NCBI GenBank assembly: GCA_964571275.1
Contig: CAZNCQ010000003.1
Coordinates: 17,886-81,885, forward strand
Origin: DASRQZ01 sp964571275
GTDB lineage: Bacteria > Myxococcota_A > Polyangia > Fen-1088
Reading direction: 5' to 3'
DNA: 64,000 bases
Shown one piece after another: positions 56,900 through 64,000 of this stretch. Below the pieces are notes generated by a model, which saw only the letters and a list, made by a program, of their open reading frames with translations, did not search any database and was not told the origin of the DNA. The position numbers and the translations under genes are program-made. Numbering within the stretch: the first letter of the stretch is position 1; each line of letters opens with the position of its first letter.

Positions 56900-58705
56900 C
56901 TACGGCCCCGCGCTCAGCGAACGCAGCACGCGCTGGAGGGCATCGCGGTTCTCGCCGACCTCCAGATCCAGGTACTGGCGGACGGTCGCGGTGATGTCGT
57001 CGCCCGAGAAGTTGGCCAGGCTCTTCTGCGCGGTGCTGCGCAGCGCGCCGGTCTCGTGGCGCAGGGTATCGAGCAGGAACAGCCCGGCCTCGAGCGAGCC
57101 GAGCTCGCCGATGGTCTCGAGCGCGGCGATGCGGATGTTCTCGTCGGAGAAGTCGCGGAAGATCTGGGTCAGCGGATCGTAGCCGTCGCGGAAGCGCAGG
57201 CCGCGCAGCGCGCGCAAGGCTTCGATGTGCACCGGCGCCGCCGCGTCGGACAGCCCCTTGCGCACCAGGCTGAAGCTGCGCTTGCAGTAGACCTGGCCCA
57301 CGCCGCCCATCACCGCGGCGCGCACCTGGGGCGACGCGTGCTCGAACAGCCGTTCCAGCGGACGCAACACCTCGTAAATCTGGATACGCCCGAGCGCCAG
57401 CGCCAGATCGGCCGCCGCGCGCGGGTCGTCGCGCGAGAACCCGGGCGCCGTGCACAGCAACAGCGCGCGCAACGCCAGCCGCGAGAACCGCGCATGATCG
57501 GTGCGCTCGACGACGATGCGCGCCAGCACACCGATGGGATCGCCGTCGAGCTCCCACTCGACCAGGTCTTGCCGCCAGATGTCCTGGTAGGCGCCGGGGC
57601 GGCGCAGGTACTCGGGAAACGGCACCGCGGGCGGCATCTCCACCACCGGCCCGGCGTAACGCACGGCCAGCGCGCGATAGCGCGTCCGCTTCTTTGCCGA
57701 CAGCGGCAGCGCCGCGAGCGCGGTGTAGAGCCGCGCGCACAGCGGCAGGTCGCCGAGGGCGCTGGCCGCGTCGATGCCCGCATGCAGGGCGTTCTCGGAG
57801 AGATCGGTCGGACCGCCCGCCGCCTCGTTGTGGCGCGCCGTCTCCGCCCACAGCTCGGCCGCGCGCGCGAGGTAGTGCCGGTCGTAGACCAGCCCCGCCT
57901 TGACGCTGTAGTCGGCCGCCTCGCGCGCCAACTGCGCCGCCGCGTACCACTCGTGCTGCTCGACGGCGTAGGACAGAAAGTCGTCGTAGTACTGCAGCAC
58001 ATAGAACTTCTGGTCATCGCTGGCCAGGATCCGGATCCCGTTCAGGTACCCCTCGGCGACGTTCTCGAATGAGCCGGTGTCCTTGCCCAGGCGCAGCAGG
58101 ATGCTGTAGCAGTCGAACGCGCGCTCGCGCTCGCCGCGGCTCTCGAAGTCGTCGGCCAGGAGCTCGAGCAGGCGCTGGGTCACGGTCAGCTCGCGGTCGG
58201 CGCCCGCGCGATCGTTGGTGCGCAGCAACGCCTCGCCGAGGTTGAAGTGCGCCAGCGCCGTCTCGTAGGGCACGCCGGCCAGGCGCGGGTCGCGCACCAC
58301 GCGCTCCCACTCGAGCCGGGCCGCCGTATGCGCGCCCGCTGTCTCGAGCTCGACCGCCGCCAGCGCCGGGTGGCCCGCCTCGGCGAGCACGCGCGCCGCC
58401 TCGCCGTGCCGCCCCTGGCGAGACGCGCACAGCGCCCACTCGAGCGGCCGCTCTTCGACGGGGAACAGGCGCTGCGCCTCGGCGAACCGGCGCAGGCCCA
58501 GCAGCACGTAGCCCGCTTCGCGGTTGCGGCCCAGCACCTGGTACGACGCCAGCGCGCCCTCGAGCCAGCTTTCGTAGAGGCCGGGCTCGAAGACCGACAC
58601 CTTGACCAGCAACGATGCGTAGAGTCCCAGCGCCTCGCGCGCGCGGCCCGCGCGCAGCGCACGATCGGCGCGGTCTTTTATGTCGATCTCCTCGCGCGTC
58701 GCCAT
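56900..58705 (-). CDS. TPR/HEAT-repeat protein
   Basis: The 601-residue protein starts at 58705. The first 400 residues are TPR-like helical repeats (LRAGRAREALGLYASLLVKV, AHFNLGEALLRTNDRAGADR and similar). From about 420 there are HEAT/PBS-type repeats, for example RLALRALLLCTAPGFSRDDP, ALRALRGLRFRDGYDPLTQ, IRIAALETIGELGSLEAGLF. No signal peptide, membrane helix or enzyme motif is seen. It follows the VWA gene by 59 bases on the same strand and ends 11 bases before the ATL fusion, so the three may share a transcript. It is a likely protein-interaction scaffold. Confidence 0.78.
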   Translation of the reverse strand: MATREEIDIKDRADRALRAGRAREALGLYASLLVKVSVFEPGLYESWLEGALASYQVLGRNREAGYVLLGLRRFAEAQRLFPVEERPLEWALCASRQGRHGEAARVLAEAGHPALAAVELETAGAHTAARLEWERVVRDPRLAGVPYETALAHFNLGEALLRTNDRAGADRELTVTQRLLELLADDFESRGERERAFDCYSILLRLGKDTGSFENVAEGYLNGIRILASDDQKFYVLQYYDDFLSYAVEQHEWYAAAQLAREAADYSVKAGLVYDRHYLARAAELWAETARHNEAAGGPTDLSENALHAGIDAASALGDLPLCARLYTALAALPLSAKKRTRYRALAVRYAGPVVEMPPAVPFPEYLRRPGAYQDIWRQDLVEWELDGDPIGVLARIVVERTDHARFSRLALRALLLCTAPGFSRDDPRAAADLALALGRIQIYEVLRPLERLFEHASPQVRAAVMGGVGQVYCKRSFSLVRKGLSDAAAPVHIEALRALRGLRFRDGYDPLTQIFRDFSDENIRIAALETIGELGSLEAGLFLLDTLRHETGALRSTAQKSLANFSGDDITATVRQYLDLEVGENRDALQRVLRSLSAGP

Positions 58706-58764
58706 TACTGCACTAGCGCGCGGCCCCTGGACCGGCGCGCCCGCCCCGGCTGCACGACCCGCGC

Positions 58765-60162
58765 TCAACCACTGGCCACGTCCTCGACGATCTCCAGCGC
58801 GCGCCGCCGCTTCTCGGCCGCGCGCGACAGCGACTCGGCGGTGACGACCTGGTAGCGATTCAGCTTCGTCAGGTACTCGAGATCGATCGGCTTCGAGGGC
58901 AAGATGAAGATGCCGTAGAGGTACGCGTCGCGCGCGAGCGCTTCCACCGTCGGCGTCGGGATGTGGCACTCGGCGTGGGTGATGAACGTCAGCGCCACGT
59001 CGCGCCCCTGCTCGCGGCGCAGCCGGCCGACTTCGGTCGCCAGCTCGGCGAAGACGCGCGCGTAGTTGCGCCCGCGCTCTGAACGGAACGACAGCAGCCG
59101 CGGCAGCTCGCGCCGCGCGGACGTGCCGACGTCCAGCCGCTCGTGCAAACGGCTGTCGAAGAAGCGCACCCAGACCTCGCCTCCCAGCAGCGAAAACTTC
59201 TTCGACAGCGCCAGCGCCAGCCCGCGCGCGAAGACCTGGCGCGCGCCGCGCATCGACGCGCTGGCGTCGATCAGCATGTAGTGCAGCTTGCGCCCGGTCT
59301 CGTGTTGCCGCTCGTGCCCGTAGTAGAGCAGGTCGTCGGACAGCGCCTTCTGCGTGAAGATCTCGTCGTCGTGCGCCAGCTCGCCGGGCAGAAGGCCGTC
59401 CAGGTTGCCGCGCCGCTCGACCGACGCGTAGCCGTCGATGGAGAAGCGCTGCGCCGCCGGCCGCCGCTTGGTCTCCAGCAGCGACGGCAGGAGCTGCAGC
59501 GAGAAGTCGACGATGTCGGCGGCGCCCGACGTGCTCACGACCTGGTAAAGGTCGGCCAGATCCGACACCCCGGCCTGGAACGAGAACAGCCCGAGCAACC
59601 GCAACACACCGGCGTCGATCTGATCGAGGCGCGCGAGCACCGCGCGCTCGTGCTCGATCAGGCGCTGGATGAAGGGCTGGCTCCAGGACGGGTCCAGCTC
59701 GCGCGCCTGCGCGGCCCAGTCGCCGTCGTACGCGGGTGAGCTCATCGGCAGCTCATGGATGTCGACCGACGTGCGCGGGCGCCCGTTCCAGCGCAGGTAC
59801 ACGTCGGAGAGCAGCCGCGCCAGGATGACCGCCACCGTCTCATCGCGCAACGGAGCCGTGCCGAGGTCCTGGATCACCTCTGACGCGGCCAGCCCCGCAA
59901 GCAACCCCCGGTAGCGGGCCATCCCAGGGTAGGGGGTCGACCGCACCACCTCGCGCCGGCTGCCCTCGCGGTTGCGCGACAGCAAGAGGCCGAAGTCGTG
60001 AACCACGACGAGCGGCACGCGCAGCCCCAGGCGCGCCAGCATGTTCCACCACGACGCGGCCGCGATCGCCTCCATCGAGCCCGCCGGCTGAACGTGCGAG
60101 AGCGTCAGCGTCGCCAGCTGCCGCCGGAGCTCGTTCTCGGCGAGATCCGTCTCGGGGGCCAT
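58765..60162 (-). CDS. VWA-domain protein with complete MIDAS motif
   Basis: From the ATG at 60162 the protein has 465 residues. The VWA domain lies in the C-terminal 180 residues: MLIDASASMRG holds the DxSxS metal site with Asp299, then EVWVRFFDSRLHERLD and LTFITHAECHIPTPTVE, and the strand IFILPSKPIDL. The N-terminal 280 residues are helical. This size and layout fits cytoplasmic VWA proteins that usually pair with a MoxR-type AAA ATPase; none is in the window. An extended frame upstream to 60729 covers the frameshifted lipoprotein on the other strand and is ignored. It is followed by the HEAT gene. Confidence 0.78.
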   Translation of the reverse strand: MAPETDLAENELRRQLATLTLSHVQPAGSMEAIAAASWWNMLARLGLRVPLVVVHDFGLLLSRNREGSRREVVRSTPYPGMARYRGLLAGLAASEVIQDLGTAPLRDETVAVILARLLSDVYLRWNGRPRTSVDIHELPMSSPAYDGDWAAQARELDPSWSQPFIQRLIEHERAVLARLDQIDAGVLRLLGLFSFQAGVSDLADLYQVVSTSGAADIVDFSLQLLPSLLETKRRPAAQRFSIDGYASVERRGNLDGLLPGELAHDDEIFTQKALSDDLLYYGHERQHETGRKLHYMLIDASASMRGARQVFARGLALALSKKFSLLGGEVWVRFFDSRLHERLDVGTSARRELPRLLSFRSERGRNYARVFAELATEVGRLRREQGRDVALTFITHAECHIPTPTVEALARDAYLYGIFILPSKPIDLEYLTKLNRYQVVTAESLSRAAEKRRRALEIVEDVASG

Positions 60163-60217
60163 CCCACTAGCGTAGCTGGAGATCGCCCGGAGCCCAAGGT
60201 GTGTCCGCGTCATTGTC

Positions 60218-60792
60218 TTGCCCCATCCTGGCGCCAACTCCACGATCGCACCGTTTCGTGCGACCCTGGCGCCCGCTACCGTGGGTGGGTTGGTCGAGCT
60301 CGCCGGGAGAGGTCTGGAACGCCGCCCAAGACCGGTACCTGGGCGGGTCGAGGCCACGCGCGCCGCAGTGGGGCTCGCGACCGCTCTGCTGGGCTGCGCG
60401 GGGCGCCACCGAGCTGCGAAGAATGCGTCGGGCGCCGCGCAATGCGCCGCCGACCAGCAGGCGTTCGCTGCACGAATCGCGCGCGAACGAGACGAAACGC
60501 CGCGCGTCCCCGACGCCGCCGAGGTCGCACGCTTCGCCTTCCCGGCGACGGCTCCGCGACGAAGATTCCGGTGATCGGGCTGGCCTCGGCCTCGGAGACG
60601 CAGCAATACCTCGACCCTTGCTTCAACGGCGTCTACGTTCCCGACCTGCTCTACGAGCCGCTCGTCGTGCGGGGAACCGGGCCGCGCGGCATCGAAGACG
60701 AAATCGCCCGCCACGAGCGGGCGCACCATGCCATGCGCCTCGCCCTCACACCCGCGCGAGCTCGATCAGCTCGACTTCGCATTCGGGAGTGA
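60218..60792 (+). pseudogene. Frameshifted lipoprotein gene
   Basis: Frame 2 from 60218 encodes a lipoprotein-like segment (VGLATALLGCAG as signal and lipobox) continuing to RVPDAAEVARFAFP. It then runs into a stop at 60574. One frame over, from about 60546, coding quality resumes with GDGSATKIPVIGLASASETQ and ends at 60792. Both parts show strong third-position GC only in their own frame. A one-base deletion near the CCCGG at about 60541-60546 would explain it, either a real mutation or an assembly error. The 3' end overlaps the opposite propeller-like gene by 47 bases. The start is uncertain and no family is recognised. Confidence 0.5.
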
Positions 60793-61717
60793 TGCGCGCC
60801 AGGCGGCCGGCGTCGGGATCGAACGACAGGGCCTTGGCGTACAGGTATTGCGACTCCGCCTGCAGGTCCTTGCGCGGCAAGAGCAGCACGCCGTCAGCGA
60901 AACCGACGGCGACCGCCAGCGATGTGCCCATGATCGGATTGCGGACGCCGAGCACGCGATCACAGGCGACCTGCTCGACGACCTGGCCGTCGACGATCCG
61001 GCGCACCGTCAGCGCGCGCTGTTCGCTGCCGGGTTTGGGTCCACTCGTGCCCTCGTAGACCAGGATGTCGTCCCAGCCGCATGGGCCGATGGCCAGGTCG
61101 GCGCTGCCGCGCGAGGCGGCCGCCCGATCGAGCAGTTCGTTCATCTTCACGCCGCCCGCCTTCAACGTGGCGGTGTCGACGAGAAAGTGCGCCCAGTACG
61201 GCGACATGAACGCGTGGCCGAGCAACGCGACCCGGTCGCCTTCACCGACGGCGATCACGCTCGCCGACACGAACGCGCGCCCGGCTTCGCGCCTCACGCG
61301 CGTGAGCAAGTTCCCGTCGGGCAGGCCGAGGAGATCGAGGATCCCGGGCCGCGGCGCGCTGATCAGCACGTCGCCACCGTCGAGCGTGCCGAACGCGCAC
61401 GAGAAGCGCTCCGGCCGCGCGACGTGCGCGAGCGGTTCGAGCTTCTCGGCGTCGCGCACCTCGTACCAGTTGCCAGCTTCGCTGCCGATCAGCAGATACC
61501 GGCGGCTGGCCGACAGGCGCATGGTCTGCGGCTTGTAGCCGAGCGGCCGCACCTCCCGCACACGCGGGCGATCGTCGTCGAGAGAGAACGACATGAGAAG
61601 GTCGCGCCCCTCGAGCACGGCCAGCCGATCCAGCCGATACGCGACCAGCCGGGGCCACACCATGCGCACCCCTTTGATCGGCAAAGGCTTGAGGGTCGCA
61701 AGCGGCACGTCCGACAT
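60746..61717 (-). CDS. Propeller-like protein of unknown function
   Basis: The 323-residue protein from 61717 shows repeated short strands with a WD-like period: LVAYRLDRLAVLEGRDLLMS, RRYLLIGSEAGNWYEVRDAE, ERFSCAFGTLDGGDVLISA, SVIAVGEGDRVALLGHAF. No exact family can be named. It has no signal peptide or membrane helix. The 28 bases between its start and the divergent MshEN gene leave little room for promoters. It converges on the frameshifted lipoprotein. Confidence 0.65.
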   Translation of the reverse strand: MSDVPLATLKPLPIKGVRMVWPRLVAYRLDRLAVLEGRDLLMSFSLDDDRPRVREVRPLGYKPQTMRLSASRRYLLIGSEAGNWYEVRDAEKLEPLAHVARPERFSCAFGTLDGGDVLISAPRPGILDLLGLPDGNLLTRVRREAGRAFVSASVIAVGEGDRVALLGHAFMSPYWAHFLVDTATLKAGGVKMNELLDRAAASRGSADLAIGPCGWDDILVYEGTSGPKPGSEQRALTVRRIVDGQVVEQVACDRVLGVRNPIMGTSLAVAVGFADGVLLLPRKDLQAESQYLYAKALSFDPDAGRLARITPECEVELIELARV

Positions 61718-61745
61718 CTGGAGATGGTGATGGTAGCATGGGCGA

Positions 61746-62321
61746 ATGGCTAAGATGATGCTTGGTGAGCTGCTGGTCACCGCGGGTCTGGTCAGCGAGG
61801 AGCAGGTGCTTGCAGCGCTGCGCGCCCAGCGCGGCACCGGCATGCCCCTCGGCAGCTATCTCGTGCGCAGCGGGATCCTCGCCGAGACCGAGCTCATCAG
61901 CGTTCTCAGTCAGCAACTGGACGTCGCGATCATCGACCTCGACGCGGTGTCGCTGCATGACGACGCGGTGAGAAAAGTGACGCCCGAGTACGCCCGCGCG
62001 AACGTGATCATCCCCTTCCGCATGGATGCGCGCACGCTGCTGATCGCGACCGCCGACCCGACGCGCGAGGAGGTGCTGGACCACATTCGCGTGTCGAGCC
62101 ACTGCGACGCGAAGTTCATGCTGGCGTCGCCGGCGTCGATCGAGCGCGCGCTCGAGCGCGCCTACTCGACGGGCGCGCCGAAGAAACCGCGCGACACCGC
62201 GCTCGTTTCGATCAGCCTCGACGCGCGCATCGAGCGGCTCGAGACCGCGGTCACCGCGCTCATCGACCTGCTCGTCGGCCACGAGCTCGCGGAACGCGAC
62301 GATTTCCCGACGCTGAAATAG
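61746..62321 (+). CDS. Stand-alone MshEN (T2SSE N-terminal) domain protein
   Basis: The 191-residue protein carries the type II secretion ATPase N-terminal fold at about 3-145: MMLGELLVTAGLVSEEQV with LRAQRGTGMPLGSYLVRSGI, the tandem LGxxL...G motif pair that binds c-di-GMP in MshE proteins, and a later helical GspE-N-type part with VIIPFRMDARTLLIATADP. The ATPase domain is missing. The terminal 40 residues include a helix (LETAVTALIDLLVGHELA) that may be an oligomerisation tail. It is divergent from the propeller-like gene and convergent with the methyltransferase. The exact signalling partner is unknown. Confidence 0.8.
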   Translation: MAKMMLGELLVTAGLVSEEQVLAALRAQRGTGMPLGSYLVRSGILAETELISVLSQQLDVAIIDLDAVSLHDDAVRKVTPEYARANVIIPFRMDARTLLIATADPTREEVLDHIRVSSHCDAKFMLASPASIERALERAYSTGAPKKPRDTALVSISLDARIERLETAVTALIDLLVGHELAERDDFPTLK

Positions 62322-62327
62322 CGCGGG

Positions 62328-63668
62328 CTAGCGCGTTTTCCGCAACAGCAGCAGATGCTCGCGCCGCGGGCGAGCCGCGAAGATCGGCTGCAGGCGGTTG
62401 TCGATGACGGGGCGCACCTGCGACGCGCGCGCGATCGGCTCCAGGCCGAGCGGGTGCGACGTGCTCGCGACCGCGTCGGGCGCGTCCTCGGCCTCGCCAC
62501 CGACGACTCCGTCGCCGACGACCAGCATCGCGTGGCCGCCGGGCGCGAGCACGCGCGCGATCTCACCGATCCAGCGCCGCCGGCTCTCGCGCCACGCGCG
62601 GGGGTCGGCGCCCAGGCCGGCGGTGCGCGCGCCGATCTGCGTGTCGCGAAACGACCGGCGCGGCAGCTCCAGCCAGGTGAAGCGCACGTCGTGCTGCGCG
62701 GCGTAGTCGTAGGTGCCCGCGTAGGGCGGCGACGACACCACCAGCGCGACCGACGCATCGCCGATGAAGCCGAGATCGCGCGCGTCGCCGAGGTGGATCT
62801 CTGGCGTCGGCGTCCCCGCCGGCACGCGCCGCTCCAGCGCCGCCAGTCCGCGCGCCAGCTCGTCGGCGCGGTCGGTGAACAGGCGCGACGGGATGCCGCG
62901 GCCGATGCGTTTCTCGGCGCCGTCGCGCGGCGCCTCGGGGCCGGCCTTCATCACCTTGACCAGGATCGACGACAGGCACAGGCGCAGGGCATGTCCCACG
63001 TCGTCCTCGGGCGTGTCCATCACCAGCGCGCGCAAGCCCAGCAGCTCGAGCGCCACGTGCGCGTGGAAGCGCTCGAACTCCTTCTTCGCCCAGGGCGGGC
63101 TCTCGGGGCGGCGGCGCTTGCGCGCGTGTTCGCCTGATTCCTCGGCGATGTGCGCGGCCTCGGCGCGCAGCCGTTCACGTCCCGCCTCGCCGAGCGTGGT
63201 CGTCCGCGCGCGCGCGATCGCAATGCCGAGCGGGCTCGCGTCGACGCCGATCGCGCGCCGCCCGAGGCCCATCGCCTCGACCAGCACGGTGCCGCTACCG
63301 CAGAACGGATCGACGACCAGGTCAGCGGAGGCGCTCCAGGTCTTGAGCGCACCGCGCGCGATCGACGGGTGCATGCGCCCGGCGTAGCTGTGGAAGCCGT
63401 GGGTCAGCGCGCGCGCCAGCCCGGGATCGACGGCGAGCAGCTTGCCGAGTACCCGCGCTTCCCTGGCGTCGCCGCCGAGCTCGATCGGCCCACCGATCGT
63501 CGAGAAGGCGCGCCGCTGCCGCGGCTCCGCGAGGCCCGCAAAAGGGCGGTCGCCCGCGAGGGCGCGGTCGCGGCCCTGGGGACGCCGGCGATCGCCGTTG
63601 CGATCGCGCGCGGTCTCGCGCGGGCTGCCAGGGCGCGCCGTCGGGCGCGGCCCCTTCATCCGCTCCAC
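62328..63668 (-). CDS. Class I nucleic-acid methyltransferase with SPPY motif
   Basis: The 446-residue protein (from a GTG at 63668; ATG at 63659 overlaps the preceding stop and may be the real start) has motif I DPFCGSGTVLVEA at about residue 120 and motif IV SPPYAGTYDYAAQ at about 313-316. This arrangement, DPF.GSG before (D/S)PPY, suits N4-cytosine/N6-adenine DNA methylases of the beta type or Trm11-type RNA methyltransferases. The N-terminal basic Arg/Pro/Gly-rich leader is weakly conserved. No restriction endonuclease gene is beside it, so DNA or RNA as substrate stays open. Confidence 0.78.
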   Translation of the reverse strand: MERMKGPRPTARPGSPRETARDRNGDRRRPQGRDRALAGDRPFAGLAEPRQRRAFSTIGGPIELGGDAREARVLGKLLAVDPGLARALTHGFHSYAGRMHPSIARGALKTWSASADLVVDPFCGSGTVLVEAMGLGRRAIGVDASPLGIAIARARTTTLGEAGRERLRAEAAHIAEESGEHARKRRRPESPPWAKKEFERFHAHVALELLGLRALVMDTPEDDVGHALRLCLSSILVKVMKAGPEAPRDGAEKRIGRGIPSRLFTDRADELARGLAALERRVPAGTPTPEIHLGDARDLGFIGDASVALVVSSPPYAGTYDYAAQHDVRFTWLELPRRSFRDTQIGARTAGLGADPRAWRESRRRWIGEIARVLAPGGHAMLVVGDGVVGGEAEDAPDAVASTSHPLGLEPIARASQVRPVIDNRLQPIFAARPRREHLLLLRKTR

Positions 63669-64000
63669 TTCGACGACTCGAACACACCCTCGAGCAGCTT
63701 GTCGACCTCGCCGGCCATCTGCTTCGCGGTGTCGGTGCCCAGCGCCTGCAGCGCCGCGCGGATCTCCTGCAAGTTACGCAGCTGCGAGAACAGCTGCACA
63801 TCGGACAGCGGCTCGCCGCCGAGCAGGATGCCGCGGATCACGCCGAGCTCGGCGAGGATGCCGTCGAGATCGGTCGCGGTCGCGCCGGTCCGCCGATCCT
63901 CCGGGTGCTCGCGGTGGTGCTTTTCCAGCGTGGGCCCGATGATGTCCTCGAGCAGCGCGATCTGGTCGACGCTGTTCCAGACGTGCTTGAGGATGAAGAA
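63656..64000 (-). CDS. Partial conserved-hypothetical protein, truncated by window end
   Basis: The frame is open from the window edge to a TGA at 63656, giving at least 114 residues. The start is beyond 64000. Readable segments include ALLEDIIGPTLEKHHREHPE and LSDVQLFSQLRNLQEIRAAL, a helical protein without membrane or signal segments. It overlaps the start of the methyltransferase gene. I recognise no family. A GTG at 63841 could look like a start, but the reading continues upstream without a stop. Confidence 0.6.
   Translation of the reverse strand, partial: FFILKHVWNSVDQIALLEDIIGPTLEKHHREHPEDRRTGATATDLDGILAELGVIRGILLGGEPLSDVQLFSQLRNLQEIRAALQALGTDTAKQMAGEVDKLLEGVFESSKWSG

Overview
The window is strongly GC-rich, gene-dense bacterial DNA with no rRNA or tRNA gene, insertion sequence or phage module that I can recognise. 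The content points to a flagellated member of the Myxococcota or a related former deltaproteobacterium. The signs are a Hanks-type Ser/Thr kinase with a C-terminal extracytoplasmic PEGA-like domain, a very large Cys-rich repeat lipoprotein, small lipoproteins with Gly/Ala/Asp linkers, sigma-54 activators without receiver domains, and a deltaproteobacterial flagellar gene order. The assignment is inferred from gene content, not from a phylogenetic marker. Two runs of exactly 100 N (23357-23456 and 43089-43188) are scaffold gaps, and both sit inside short tandem repeats.

Region by region. 1-14.4 kb: a PilZ protein, the receptor-type kinase, a TMEM175-like channel with a SUKH/SMI1 protein, glycogen phosphorylase followed by a transglutaminase-DUF2126 protein, the Cys-rich lipoprotein and a DUF2845 protein. 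14.4-15.1 kb: a short-chain dehydrogenase. 15.2-34.2 kb: a flagellar cluster, all on the minus strand. In transcription order it runs FleQ-like activator, then an unknown exported protein, a second sigma-54 activator, flgB, flgC, fliE, fliF, fliG, fliH, fliI, a MotE-like gene, fliK, flgD, flgE, then flbD, motA, motB. Most junctions overlap by a few bases. A sigma-54-like site precedes the operon and a sigma-28-like site precedes the FleQ-like gene. Divergent to these lies a FlhG-like ATPase fused to a PilZ domain.

35.8-43.2 kb: a serine hydrolase, an exported three-gene set (lipoprotein, beta-barrel, cupredoxin), htpX, a futalosine-hydrolase-like gene, and clpP overlapped by a two-domain DNA-binding protein. 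43.2-49.6 kb: a GAF protein, hemE-hemH-hemY for the last steps of protoheme synthesis, a Lys-rich secreted protein and mgtE. 49.8-53.3 kb: a FadN-type beta-oxidation protein with its thiolase. 53.4-64 kb: two paralogous lipoproteins, a phospholipase D-like lipoprotein, a small membrane protein, an alkyltransferase-like/DUF488 fusion, HEAT and VWA proteins, a frameshifted lipoprotein, a propeller-like protein, a stand-alone MshEN protein, a nucleic-acid methyltransferase and a gene cut by the window end.

The most coherent biology is flagellar control. Two sigma-54 activators, a FlhG-like ATPase carrying a c-di-GMP-type PilZ domain, FlbD, and candidate sigma-54 and sigma-28 promoters lie together. 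With a free PilZ protein and an MshEN protein elsewhere, c-di-GMP signalling recurs across the window. The strongest candidates for something undescribed are the FlhG-PilZ fusion with its activator partner, the unknown first protein of the flagellar operon, the ATL-DUF488 fusion and the cupredoxin/barrel/lipoprotein set. All intergenic stretches are shorter than 300 bases.
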